Positions 20,256-31,140 of a stretch of DNA of 43,757 nt are shown one piece after another. This stretch comes from Lingula anatina (taxonomy: Eukaryota; Brachiopoda; Lingulata; Lingulida; Lingulidae): positions 1 through 43,757 of the forward strand of contig NW_019773768.1 in NCBI RefSeq assembly GCF_001039355.2, in the 5' to 3' direction. The notes under the pieces are model-generated. The model was not told where the DNA came from, ran no database searches, and saw only the letters and a program-made list of their open reading frames with translations. How positions within the stretch are numbered: position 1 is the first letter of the stretch; each line of letters starts with the position of its first letter. The position numbers and the translations under genes are program-made.

Positions 20256-20835
20256 ATGGCAGTTCTCGTTATCGGTCATTCATTTGTTCATAGGCTTAGT
20301 TCATTTCTCGACCAAGGTCAGGACGTACGTGCAACGAAAGATTTCGGTTTTCCCCAACTCTGTGCACTGGCACGGGATAGGCTGCCGCACGGTCCCTAAA
20401 CTAGTCAGGTATGATTTGGGGATCCTTGGCTGGGTATGACCTGACTTGGTCGTACTTATCATTGGTTTTAACGACATGTCTGACCGTAGTGTTTCTCCCT
20501 CTAACCTTTGTAAGGATATTGAAGAGTTAGCCCGTCGTTTTCATGACGAATTTGGTGTTTCTCATGTGGTGGTGAATCAAGTTCACCACAGACTGCGTCC
20601 CCATCACCCTTCTTTTTATGATCAAGTTGACCAGCTCAACATTCATCTTGCAGACTTGCCCTTAAGAAATCCATTTATTTCCTTTTGGAAGAACGTAGGT
20701 CTGCGGAAAATCACCTGGCTTCACATCAAACCAGACGGAGTGCATCTTTCGGATGTGGGCCAGTATAAACTGTATCGTAGTCTGCGGGGCGCCATTATTA
20801 GGAAGGCCTTCCAGCTTGGCATTAAGCTTTCCTAA
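20256..20835 (+). pseudogene. SGNH/GDSL-type hydrolase, one frameshift
   Basis: ATG at 20256 (context CACCATGG) opens MAVLVIGHSFVHRLSSFL, the block I motif with the nucleophile Ser of G-x-S-H/F-type SGNH hydrolases. That frame meets TAA at about 20398. From about 20437 another frame reads PDLVVLIIGFNDMSD (block III, G-x-N-D) and runs to TAA at 20835 through LCKDIEELARRFHDEFG, VVVNQVHHRLRP and the block V motif KPDGVHLSDVGQYKLYRSLR, with its catalytic Asp and His. About 190 residues in all, a normal size for the domain. Such esterase-like domains occur in several animal retroelements (for example CR1 ORF1, Ngaro) as well as in cellular genes; which this is, I cannot say. A missing base near TATGACCTGAC (20435-20444) explains the second shift. 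Confidence 0.75.
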
Positions 20836-21780
20836 TCTCTTCCAACTTCATCATAGTAATTCAGTATTATCGTATATCAATTTCTGTTGTGAGATGTGTG
20901 AGATGCTTTAAGGTTAATTTGACAGATGTCCTTCAATTATAACCATACGTATATATATATATATATATACCTTTATATATAGGGTGTTTGATGTAAAAAG
21001 TGCAAAATTAAGAATTTGGAAGTGGTTATAGAATGAACCTTGTAATTGTTCCATATGATGACTGACTATTATGATTAGAGAAGATTTTGATTTCTAAAAA
21101 CTTTTTGAAAAGATTGCATTAAAGATATATGCTTATTTTTTTGTTTAGAGAAAAGCAGAGTGGTTGGTTTGGCCAACTGGGCAAGAACTGGCATGTGACT
21201 GTGGTGATCTTCTGAAACAATTCTAATGAGGTTTGTGTTATTATACAGTTAAGTAAAAATTTCATTGTTAACTGTAATTAAATCGCTAATATGAAACCTG
21301 CTATTTCTTTGTATTAGTATAACAGACAAAACATATATTTACATGTATTTGACCTTAATTTTATTTTATTTCAGCATAGAACATTTACATTTTGCAACAT
21401 GTGAAACAGGAGTACAAAATGTAGTTTGCAGTTGCCTCCATTTTGGAGAACACACTTGAAAATGTTGCTAAAGGGGTTCCTCAGATTAAACAAGCCAGCA
21501 TCAGGTACCTGTCCATTTTATTTACAAATGCATGAATGAAAACAGCTAGCTAGTGTGTTTTTCATTCTGTTGTGTGGGAATAACATCAATGCATTTCCAC
21601 TCAAGGTAGATGTTTACAAAAGATATTTACTTTGACATATGTATTACTAAATTTATTTCTGTAAGTGTACAAGTCATGCATTACCATTGCCTTTTAAATA
21701 TATGAGGAAGCCGACTTCTGTCAAAATCATATACATGACATATGTTATTTGTATACTAACAATCATCCTATTATAATTAC
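20836..21780. other. gene-free stretch with (AT)n and possible isolated exon
   Basis: An (AT)n run lies at about 20949-20969. A segment at about 21375-21504 has a TTATTTCAG acceptor and a GTACC donor and encodes ILENTLENVAKGVPQIKQAS in one frame. That might be an exon of an unknown gene. Nothing else was recognised. Confidence 0.3.
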
Positions 21781-21942
21781 TTGTAGGGGTGGATGTCTGC
21801 AGTGAGCAGAGAAGAGTTGGAAGATATTATTGTGGAGGTGTGTGATTGGTCCTCTGCAAATGGCATGGATATAAGAACACTCCCTGAAGAAGAGTGGAGA
21901 TGTCCCCCCAAGATCCCTAGCCATCTATAAGTGATCAGCCAA

Positions 21943-22454
21943 TGAGGTGTGTGTGCGAGCATTGTTGTGGGAATGCCCAGTGAGGCTGAAAGGATTTGCT
22001 GCAATCAACAGCATATCTTCAGGAGTAAGCATATAAATAAAAGAGATACGTTTTACAGAGGCGCTTGCAGACACAGTATTAGAGACACCCCAAAAGATGG
22101 CAACTGTTTCTTCTCGGCCATCAGTGACCAGTTGGATTTCCTCAAACAAGATAAAGAGTTAACCCACACACAGCTGAGAGCAAAACTCATTGATCATCTA
22201 ATGAATTTGCCTGATATGAGTAAAATATTATTATTTTTAAATTAACTAAAGCTTGATTGTATTTTTTGCACGTGCTCATTATGATTTTTTGAAAAAAAAT
22301 TAAACCTGAAATGTGGTGAAAATTTTAGGACGAGAAGAATGGCTTACAAAATTCCATGACAGAACCCTTGACCTCCTACCTGGAGTAGATGGCAACTGAT
22401 GGCACATATGCTGAACATATTGCATGCAAATACCTGGCTCAAGCACTTCCAATT
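21943..22454 (+). pseudogene. OTU-type cysteine protease remnant
   Basis: At 22078-22210 the frame reads SIRDTPKDGNCFFSAISDQL, then THTQLRAKLIDHLMN. This is the OTU core with D-x-x-C (Asp at 22096, nucleophile Cys at 22105). After TTTTAG at 22328 another stretch gives LTSYLE, a stop, MATDGTYAEHIACKYLAQ and ALPI, matching the OTU M--DGTWG--I-L-A-A segment. The catalytic His region was not recognised. Directly upstream (21943-22008) CVCEHC and, one frame over, GMPSEAERICC resemble the Cys-rich motif of the P2X7-C-terminal-like domain. OTU proteins cleave ubiquitin; copies like this also travel with transposons. Stops make this copy inactive. Confidence 0.65.
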
Positions 22455-23360
22455 AAAAAAAAAATTTACTATACACATACATACCAATAATAAGGGATGC
22501 CTCTGTTTGATCACATTTATCTAGTGTTTTTATCGGATGAATGTCATTTAAAAAATCACCTTTCAAAATGGATGAGGATGACATTCAACATTTTGATGGA
22601 CTTAAATTTGTGACATTAGAAAATGTCAAATTTTAAGCTAAATTCGTCCATTGCCTCTGAAAATGTACACCAAAAGGAAAAAGCATAAAAATTCCAGACC
22701 ACATACTGCTCCTCCATTTTAATGTATGTCAAAAATGAAATTTGAGCATTTAACAGTGGTCTTGGTGAATTAGACAAAATATATCTGAAACAATTCATTA
22801 AGCCTACAGAACATAATTTTATGAATTTTAGATTTGTATTATTACAAAATAAAATTGGCCTGTCCATACAAAGCAACAGGCCTTCTTACCAATAATAGTA
22901 TTATTTGTAAGACAATTTTCTACACGTTTATTTTCCAGGCCTACCACCACCAACCCAAAATGGGAACAAGAACATACTGACCTTTAGAGACTACCATACA
23001 AAATGTGTGGATTTCTATCCTTTGTCAGGCAAAAGTGAAGCTGGAGTGGCCCTCCACATTATTATATAAAGACATTTTACAGGTCTGTTCATGTGCTTTA
23101 TATAAAGACAGTCTTGCCAGACTCTATGGCTGTGGACGTACTAAGAATATTTCATCCAATTGTTCCAAACACTAAGATACAACCAATTTTTAAACCTTAC
23201 TTATGGCTACATTATATGATAATGACGTCTTGTCCTCAATTACTTGGTTATAATTTTACGCAACCAATGGCTATTTCAGAAACATAAACTTCACTACTTG
23301 AAATAACTTTCAACACCTCTGCTGAGTATTGTTCAATTTGCAAAGCAGCTTAATTGTTAT
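22455..23360. other. AT-rich stretch, no recognised gene
   Basis: TTTTCCAG at 22939 is a good acceptor but the downstream sequence was not assignable. The open frame 23093-23287 has no known domain. Confidence 0.35.
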
Positions 23361-23367
23361 AATATAT

Positions 23368-24420
23368 AAGCCAAGGGACCATGCTGAAACTCTGAAATAT
23401 GCAGTAGAGGCAGAGACAACTAATAAGACTACATATGGTGTAAAAGCTAGGGTTTAGTGTGATGTTCCGTTTGCCAAATTTTGATGTTATCCGTTCAGTT
23501 TCTATAGATTATATGCATTGTGTTTTATTGGGAGTTCAGAAGATGCTGCTCCATTTGTGGTTAGACAGTAGTAACAAATCAGAGCCATATTATATTGGAA
23601 ATTACATGTCTGGGTTAGATGACAGAATTAAAGCATTAATTAACTCCTCCAAATGTAATAAACCGCTCACCTAGGACTTTTACTGAACTTAAGCACTGGA
23701 AAGCTTCTGAATTCAGATAATTTCTTTAATTTCATTCTGTAGCTTGTTTAGTAGGCATCCTACCATATGGATATCTTAAGTCATTACTTTTTTCTTGTAG
23801 AGTCAATTTACCTGCTCCTCAAAACTAGTATAAGCACTGCTGATGTAGCAAGAGCAAGAGTTCTCTTGAAATTATTTTGTGCTAAGATTGATTGTTTGTA
23901 TTCACCTCGAAATGACACTTATATTAATGTACATTGCCTTGTTCATTTATGTGACTAAGCTATCTTGGGTCCCTTATGAACACAGTCTTGTTTTTTCTAT
24001 GAAGACCTTAATGGGGATTTGAGAAAACTATTCCATGGGACAAGCTCTGTGGAATTACAGATTTCATCTGCTGTACAGTTGTTATTCACCAACAATTACC
24101 AGATCTAGTGAAGCAATTAGTTCCAGGTTTAGAAATTGAGACATACTATTTGAAATTAGCAAAGAAAACATTACCTCACAACAGGTCACTGCTTTTTGGA
24201 CACAGTTATGCAGTAGGGCATTTTGTCAGCTGAAATCTTTTGGATGGAACTAGAGAATTGATAGAAAATATTTGTGTCCCAATCAAAAGGGTACAACAAT
24301 TTTGCCGTCTTCTCACGAATGGCATTACTTTTCAATCTATTTCGTACAGGAACTGTGCAGACCGCAGAAAATTTCTGATACGTGTAATAATTTTTAATGA
24401 AGTCGCGGGCATGGACATGT
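23368..24420 (+). pseudogene. second CACTA (EnSpm) transposase remnant
   Basis: In order: KPRDHAETLKYAVEAE and YGVKARV (stop, 23368-23457). Then 23459-23674 gives LPNFDVIRSVSIDYMHCVLL, GVQKMLLHLWL, the family's FD---DYMH-VLLGV block, ending with SGLDDRIKAL. Next FTELKHWKASEFR, then 23767-23958 (LVESIYLLLKTSIS, DTYINVHCLVHLCD), an FYEDLNGDLRKLFHG stretch and finally 24240-24420 with RVQQFCRLLTNGITF (DUF4218-like). At least four stops or frameshifts occur. The copy is clearly diverged from the 9-12 kb CACTA element, so two families invaded. TIRs were not seen. Confidence 0.8.
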
Positions 24421-24539
24421 AAGTAGTAATGTAATTGTTCCTATCACTTTAATTGGTCCCAGTCAACTTTAATTTTATCTCACTTTATTACCCTTTATTT
24501 AAAGTTGGGATAATTTGCAGCCACATGGTCTGTCACTCC

Positions 24540-24749
24540 AATATATGAGGTATAAAACCAGGCAGCAGCCTAGAAATAAATTGAGTTGGGAATCGTGGAC
24601 GGAACCTTGAATCTTCAGCAGACAGATTAGACACCTTGGAGTAACATATACCCCGCGGTATCTGTAAGAACTCAGTACAGATTTCGCACACGATTCCATT
24701 TTGAGATTTTTGTTATTGTCAGAGAGAACTGAACCAGCATGCAGTGAAG
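24540..24749 (+). promoter_or_regulatory. retroelement-type leader with TATA box
   Basis: GGTATAAAACCAGGCAGC (TATA at 24551) and AATAAA at 24572-24577 lie close together about 200 bases before a gag-like start codon at 24750. This is typical of the end of an LTR and leader of a retrotransposon. No second copy exists in the window to define the LTR. Confidence 0.35.
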
Positions 24750-25738
24750 ATGGCTGAAGGACACAACAATCAGGAACAAGACGCAGGACAGGTTAGCTTA
24801 TACTTTGGACATTTTGGCTCGAGATTTACAAGGTTAGCAACATAGAGTAATTAGACAAAGTAGGATAGATGACGCATCATCAGGCAATAAGTCTGTGACG
24901 GAAGCATCCTGTCAGAGGTCTGGTCTTACATAAATGAGTTAGATGTCTAAAGCGAAATAGCACATGATATTCCAGGTAGGGTAGTAAAACTTATTACGAA
25001 ATCCGCAAAAGGGGTCTTGCGAAAGAATTTGGAAAGGTTTTTAAACTCTCAACCTGACAGAGATGGGACAGCCTAGCACACGCTACGCGAGCACATACAA
25101 AGGTCCTTTCTTTTGCCACATAAACTGGAAAAGTTAAAATCGGTGTTAGAATTATTATGCAACCTGGGTACGAAAGCACAATCACTTTTAATCAGCGTTT
25201 TCTAGGGAGCAGCAACAGGGCCTACCCTATGCCGTGAAATGAAGACGCAGAATGAACGATTCTTAGAGCTGACATCAGAGCTGTTTTAGATAAACAGTAA
25301 GCCAAAGACCTCGTCAGAGGTTGCCCTAGGGCCTTAGTACATGCCCAAAACTGGGCCGTTCATGAAGATTCCGGGAGGGAAATGTTTAGGCAAGTCGTCA
25401 GGCACCAACAGTAACCGCTACAACAACAATAAACCATCTTTCCACAAACAAACGTGCTAGCTCATAAAACACAAATGCAAAAAGTAGAGAGACATGTAGA
25501 ACCAATAGACATATCAGCAGTAGACACAAAAACCCTCTTACTCAAACAAATGAACAAAACAGCAAACTGCTTAGAAAAATTACAAACAAGGATGGCTAAA
25601 ATTTACAAAAGTGCATGCATAATACTCCCTCACCACGATCAAACAACAAATGAAAGTACTAAAACAAACAACGCCAACATGACAACTCGAGACCTTTTAC
25701 AAAAAGAAGCTCAGGGTGGACAAATGACAGCACAGTGA
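24750..25738 (+). pseudogene. gag-like retroelement remnant
   Basis: ATG at 24750 opens MAEGHNNQEQDAGQ; one frame over, YTLDILARDLQG follows. Further fragments include LEKLKSVLELLCNLGTKAQS, then RALVHAQNWAVHEDSGREMF, an Asn/Gln-rich NSNRYNNNKPSFHK, and the open frame 25454-25738 (LLLKQMNKTANCLEKLQTRM, a coiled-coil-like segment). Stops and frame changes are frequent. The order N-terminal polar region, helical core, basic Gln/Asn-rich tail, after a TATA-bearing leader, suggests a capsid-type protein, but no diagnostic motif such as a zinc knuckle was seen. Confidence 0.4.
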
Positions 25739-26045
25739 TATGTTACCACTGTATCATAAGCTCACTGTGGGAGATCGTAGAGTGATCCCCTCCTGTTGTG
25801 TGTGGAGGATACGGGACTAATTCCCCTCCCCTACAGGACAGTACACAGGGTTTCTCCCCTGGAGGCGGGTCTTAAACCAGTGGGCAGATGAGAAAGGGGG
25901 TTCATCTCACACTCACCCAATATCATTTTTCTGTCAAAAGTACTTGTCTCTAAACTCATTATTTTGCTATGTTTTGTTTACAAATGCCACTGTTACTGGA
26001 AAGTAGTTCTTTAGTACTTGTCTACATTTTTTAAAACAATAAACC

Positions 26046-26252
26046 ACTTAGCAAAATATCAGCAAAATATTAGTCCCGTCGCAAACTCTCTCGCAAATTC
26101 AAGGAATTCCTGCAAATAAGCTGCAAGTTTGCTGGTAATTTGCAGCAGATTTGTTGCAAATTTGCAAGAACTTGAAAACTTTCTTGCAAACTTAATATGT
26201 TCTTGCATTTTTCCGCAATATTGCTGCAAAATTTTCATTTTGCTTAGGGATA
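26046..26252. mobile_element. TTGCAA-dense segment, possible MITE
   Basis: The stretch has an exceptional density of GCAAA/TTTGC words (TTGCAAATTTGCAAG, CTTGCAAAC, TTCTTGCA). Its ends are roughly inverted: ACTTAGCAAAAT near 26046 against ATTTTGCTTAG near 26240. It may be a short inverted-repeat element. Confidence 0.35.
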
Positions 26253-26442
26253 TCTTATATTTTGCAGACAGTTTAACAATATCTTGACATCTCCCTGATG
26301 TATAGGATTGTAAATTTTTGTCATTGAAAATTTTTGAAATTGTTTATTTTTTTCGCTGGAGAAAATCTTTACCACATTTGCAAAGATGGTAAACAGCAAA
26401 GAGTTATTTTAGATGTAGATGAACCCAAAGATATATTACCAG

Positions 26443-26645
26443 TGCTTATCACCCACAGGACTGGATGAGAGGACCAACCAAACTCTTAAAAGCATGACTC
26501 AACTAACTGGTAAATGACCACCAGCCCTGAGAATAACTGGGACCAGTTTTTAGAAGATGACACATATAGATTACGAACACAAAAGCAAGCCACAACTAAA
26601 TTCACTCCCTTTTTTAGATGCTTGGGCGACATCCAAAACAAGTAG
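26443..26645 (+). pseudogene. Gypsy-like integrase core fragment
   Basis: 26443-26511 reads CLSPTGLDERTNQTLKSM (family consensus AYHPQTNGLDER-NQTLK, with the catalytic-region Glu). After a frameshift 26526-26645 reads PENNWDQFLEDDTYRLRTQ, then KQATTKFTPFF, matching the W-----FAYRT--------PF block. Together with the gag-like remnant upstream this suggests a retroelement that lost its protease and reverse transcriptase by deletion. It ends 30 bases before the MULE terminal repeat. Confidence 0.65.
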
Positions 26646-27241
26646 ACAATGAATTATGCTAAATGCTTTATTTTAACGTGAGAACCGGCACCTAAAAATA
26701 GGGTCTCTAGGAGTCATAAATCAATTTTCAGATTCTTTCATTTTCATCTTCCTAAGTGTGTATATTTTCGGAATAAACAAGTCTAACAACCAAACTGAAA
26801 GCGTATGAGCCTTATTTTTGCTCATTTTTATGAACAAGGTTGAAAAAAATTCAAAAATATGACCAGATTATCTCGTAATTAGTGCAAATTGATGCTCCTC
26901 AAACTCCGGTATCCATGTAGGAATGGAGTTTTATTTGGTATGGCATGAGACGTCAATCACTCGTTGTGCCAGCCTCTATGCCCATATATGGCTGTTATAA
27001 ATTGAATTCGCGTGAAAAGTGGTCAATTCCAGTGAACTTTTAGCTCAGTCGGGCTTGCCCACGCCTGACGGAAAAATATGCATGTCAATTTCGAATCTGA
27101 TTAGATTAGCGTAGCCACGTGACCGCTTCGGGCAGTTCCGTTCCTAGCAACGCCTCGAGATCGATTGCGTCATTTCTATTGTGTGAGGCACTTAGAGAAC
27201 AATAAAGGTGAATAAAGGTGAATATTTCAAGTTTTTTAACA

Positions 27242-29038
27242 ATGCCTAAGGTTTAAAAAGTTACGCTGAGGCGGAATAAACAACTAGCTGCAGCTAGAGA
27301 GTTACGTAATACACAAAACGAAAGTAAAACGGGGACAGTTGAGGGAACATCGCGACGGAAGATAACTCGCTGTCGTAGTAGCACTAGTAGTAGTAATTTT
27401 GACTCATGTGTTAGCAATACTGCTGATACTAATTCTCAATCAAACATTTGTAGGTGGATTATTGATATTGCTCAACTTAATGACCTTCTGTCTGATTTGT
27501 TGTGTCCTCAGTGCTCTACTGACACCCTGAGGGCAGAGCTATGGGTTCAGTAATCCTTTGCAAATAAAATGTCACACCTGTCAATTCAAGAAGGAGGTAT
27601 TTTCTTCTAACAGAATAGGAGGGTCTACAAGTCATAATGTTGGGTTTGAGATCAATGACCTTATGGTACTCTTTGTACATGAGTTAGGTGCAGGTTATGC
27701 AGCCCTGGAAAAATTTTCTCAGTGTCTTGGGGTATCTAATATGCATCTCAAAACATACCAAAAAACAAACAAAATAGTTTCTCAGTCACACATAGTTGAG
27801 GGCAGCAGAGTGTTGGAAGAAGCAAGGGAGATGGTAAGATCTGCTTACATTGAGCTTAATCCTGATCATGATCCTCACAACCCACTGGACATAATGGTAA
27901 GTTTTGATGGCACTTGGCATAAGAGGGGGTTTACATCTAATTATGGGGTGGGAACATGCATTGATGTCCTCACAGGATATGTAATCGATTATGAAGTGCT
28001 CTCAAAGTACTGTCATGCATGTGCCATTAGTGAAAATAAATTGAAAACAAAGGTAATAACCCAACAGCAGTTTGATGAATGGATGGAAGAGCATGTAGAA
28101 GATGACCAGTGCTCAAAGAATTTTGGAGACTCTTCTAAGGCCATGGAGAAAGAGGCAGCTCTTCGGATATGGAACAGATCTCTGCAGTTTGGTTTGAGAT
28201 AATATACTGAAATGCTGTCAGATGGAGATTCTGTGGCCTATTCAGCAGTTTGCCATGCCAACCCCTATGGAGACGTGACCATATCAAAACTGGAGTGTGT
28301 GAATCATGCACCTAAGAGAATGGGCACTGCTCTGCGGGAAATGTCTAAAGAAGCGCGTCTAGGAGGCAGAGCATCAGGAGCTCTCACAATAGTTAAATGC
28401 CAGAAACTACAAAATTACTATAGGGGTGCTATTTTTAGTAATCTCAGTGATCTTCCTGCCATGAAGAATGCCATATGGGCCACTTTGTTCCACTCCATGT
28501 CTACTGATGATGGCCCACATCACAGCAGGTGCCCCATGGGTGAGGACTCATGGTGTTTTTATAACAAAGCAATAGCCAAAGGGGAGGAACCCCCACCACA
28601 TGAAGGGAAAAATTCCACCTACTTGTCTTACAATCAGCCCAAGCCCTTGTGCCTATTTATGAAAATTTGCTTTAAAAAATGGCCCATGGAAAAACAAGTA
28701 ATGCTAATGAATCCCTAAATAATCTAATCTGGGTTCATTGCCCCAAAACCGTGTTTGTTGGCAAAAACAGAGTGGAGTCTGCAGTTGCCCAAGTTGTAGG
28801 TAAGTTTATCAGAGGTAACATGCACCTAGCTCAAGTCATGCTAAACATGGCTATAGAACCAACAGAAATCTGCATGGCCTCTCTGGCTAGGGCAGATGAG
28901 CTGCGAATGAAAAAGAGCGACCTGCAAGCAGACCACCGGGCATGCCAGGAGAGGAAAGCCAAAAGCAAGCAGAAGAAAAGAAGTTTAGCTGAGCAGGAGG
29001 CCCAAGAAGGACCAACATATGCAGCAGGGGTATTTTAA
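27242..29038 (+). pseudogene. Mutator-like transposase, broken by stops and frameshifts
   Basis: The start MPKV meets TAA at once; the frame then continues (RNKQLAAARELRN, ICRWIIDIAQLNDLLSDLLC, CPQC) to about 27540. There a shift leads to YGFSNPLQIKCHTCQFKKE and the long frame to TAA at 28200 (containing MVSFDGTWHKRGFTSNYGVG, GYVIDYEVLSKYCHAC). The same frame resumes with MLSDGDSVAYSAV and ECVNHAPKRMGTALREM. A shift in the A run at about 28673-28679 moves to NANESLNNLIWVHCPKTVF and a Lys-rich end. The DDE triad is readable as D of SFDGT, D of SDGDS and E of NESLN. About 600 residues, as in the Mutator-like transposase domain family common in invertebrates. Four disruptions, otherwise complete: fairly young. 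Confidence 0.9.
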
Positions 29039-29818
29039 ATTAATAATAAAGTTCTATGAACAAAATGTAAAAGTTTGAAAATAAATTGATGAAATAAAAT
29101 ATAATTACTATAAATAAACATCCTCAGGTGTGGAACCATGACGAATCCTGATCCACAGACAGTTTTTAGATTTTTTTTTTCATAAACATCACAAATTTAT
29201 GCCTTGGGCTTTGCAAATGATTTCCTCTTTATTCAGTGGTATCAAAAATATTAAAAAAACATGGATGAAGACCTTAAAATATTGCTACTGTGCATTTATT
29301 ACGTAAATAAAACTTTGTAATGCAAAAATCTCGAAATTGTGTTTTTGGTCTGAATCGTAAAATTCATGAGCTTATATCTTAGAATTGGCTTGTTATATAT
29401 GAATAAAACTTGAAAAAATATGTGTGTTATGCTTCTTTCTTAATTTTGTCAGAAGGAATTTTTATTTTAAAGTAAAAGGTCAATTTTATAGGTAATTTTG
29501 TATCAGTGACCGCTACAAAAAACCTGGAAAAATTTAAAAGTTCAATTAATTTTATAATTAATGTATAATTTGAGAATTCCTTCTGACAAAATTTATTTTA
29601 AGTTGTTTTCTGCAAAAATAAAAAAACAGAATTGAAAAAGGTGTTACGGTTTTTGAGATATACTGATTTTAATTTTTCCCCAAAAATACGCATAATTAGC
29701 CTAATTTGCATAATTAACCTAATTTGCATATGATAATGAGCATTTAAAATTGTTAATTTTAATATTTTTCATCATACCCAGACATTTGGTAAACATTTTG
29801 AGGTGTCTCAGCTAGGTC
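29039..29818. other. 3' non-coding part of the MULE
   Basis: AT-rich, with AATTAGCCTAATTTGCATAA repeated in variant form at about 29694-29730. No gene was recognised. Confidence 0.4.
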
Positions 29819-30016
29819 CAAAAATCCCAATTTTTAGGTGTAGAGCCTCACCTTAACATTCAAAATAGGGTCAAAAGACTGATCAAATATCTAACTGATC
29901 AATCAAATATCTAACATTTTGAAATGTGGTGGCATTTCTGTGTAATTGATCCAAATGGTTTTTGTGTTTTGTCAGGTGAGAAGCTGGCCAAGAACAGACA
30001 AAAGGAAACTTTGCAA

Positions 30017-30335
30017 AAAGAAAAGCAAGACCAAGCTGTGGACGCCTTCGTACTGAACAGGATGAAACAACATATAACAACATCCTCCGCATCAATAAAG
30101 CCCTTCTCAATCTTTCAAACAACAAGACAGGATACACTTTTGGAAACAAACTGGCACAACTGCAAAATGGCAGGACATACTGGCCCAGGATGGCACCTAC
30201 CTTAACACTGAAGGCAACACCAAGTTATGGAGGTCAATAAGAGGAGCCATATTATTGTTTAGGGCCAAATGTAAGTTACATGGCATACAAATCACACTTA
30301 TGATACGCAATTCACGTAATCAATTTAACTTTTAA
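30017..30335 (+). pseudogene. second SGNH/GDSL hydrolase, C-terminal half
   Basis: A frame over 30030-30160 reads CGRLRTEQDETTYNNILRIN, then KALLNLSNNKTGYTFGNK. After a shift 30159-30335 reads WQDILAQDGTYLNTEGNTKL, then WRSIRGAILLFRAK, to TAA. DGTYLN--G--KL-RSIRGAI matches block V of the SGNH gene at 20.3 kb (DGVHLSDVGQYKLYRSLRGAI), except that the catalytic His is replaced by Tyr. No block I Ser was found upstream. It is a separate, more decayed member of the same family. Confidence 0.6.
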
Positions 30336-30728
30336 AAATTAACCTATTCTAATAATCTCTAACCCATTAATATCACTTAGCACCTACATCTATGCCACAA
30401 TGCTTCTAGGTTTTCTCACAATGTCTCATTCTCAACTTGACACAGCTATATACTGCCTTAACAATATTTATAACATATATGACAACCTAAAGCAGTGCTA
30501 CCTATAGGGCCAAAGAGAAGATTGTCAAAGGTGTATGTGTGAAGTGTCAGTGGAAAGAGCTAGGGAAGGTCAAAGGAATCGTCCTCCATACCACCATTCC
30601 CTTTCCCTCTACACTACCCGTATCCAGTCCCTGCCCTGACTTGCTCTCAAGACCACCCTCCCCACACCCACCCGTTATTCCCAACTGAGATCAATTAGCT
30701 CCTTGTCCTGAAACAAAACTCCACAGGG

Positions 30729-30923
30729 GTGACCAATTTTTGCGTAAAGCTCACAGGGCAGCTGTTCAGCAGAGAGGAAAGGACTGAACCCACCAAGAAC
30801 AGCAGAGGGGCCAACAAGCAGGGCCCTATGGACAAAGCTAGGGTAGAATTTATTCAGAAAGCAGTTTATCGGTACTTTCTGGAACAACAAAGATTGACTA
30901 AGAACTTTGGGGGGAAAATGTGA
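30729..30923 (+). CDS. BEN-domain-like C-terminal segment
   Basis: The frame reads TNFCVKLTGQLFSREERTEP, a Gly/Asn-rich loop, and GPMDKARVEFIQKAVYRYF, ending with TGA. The LT--LFSREE...G...MD--R---I--AVY pattern resembles the last helices of BEN domains, DNA- or protein-binding modules of animal chromatin factors and some viruses and transposons. Only the end of the domain is visible, and the reading frame upstream (30520-30720) is not continuous with it. It could be the last exon of a gene or a fragment. Confidence 0.4.
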   Translation: MTNFCVKLTGQLFSREERTEPTKNSRGANKQGPMDKARVEFIQKAVYRYFLEQQRLTKNFGGKM

Positions 30924-31088
30924 CCGCCAAGAACACAGCTAACTGAAATTTGCGAGCTTATAATAAAAACTAGTGTAGAGTTAACGACAGTCTCCAGCTT
31001 TTGAACATTCATTCACCGGTTGCTTTTTTAATATGATTCAATACGATCTCGGCCTTGAACATTAGCTGGTCAGTGACCAGTGCCACAG

Positions 31089-31140
31089 ACAAATGGACTG
31101 GATGAGAGGACCAACCAAACTCTTAAAGCACGACTCAGCT
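31089..31140 (+). pseudogene. Gypsy-like integrase scrap
   Basis: GGACTGGATGAGAGGACCAA followed by CCAAACTCTTAAA is identical to bases 26458 onward (GLDERTNQTLK) of the integrase fragment 4.6 kb upstream. Sequence on either side diverges at once. Confidence 0.6.

Larger units (their letters stand above)
26674..29856 (+). mobile_element. Mutator-like (MULE) DNA transposon, 3.2 kb
   Basis: The left end TTAACGTGAGAACCGGCACC-TAAAAATAGGG (from 26674) and the inverse of the right end TTAAGGTGAGGCTCTACACC-TAAAAATTGGG (read backwards from 29856) agree at most positions over about 33 bases, with CACCTAAAAAT identical. These flank a transposase gene of the Mutator type (27242-29038). No certain 8-10-bp target-site duplication was found. 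The 5' non-coding part is more GC-rich than its surroundings, contains CACGTGACC (about 27116) and TATAAATT (about 26996), and may be the promoter. Confidence 0.75.
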
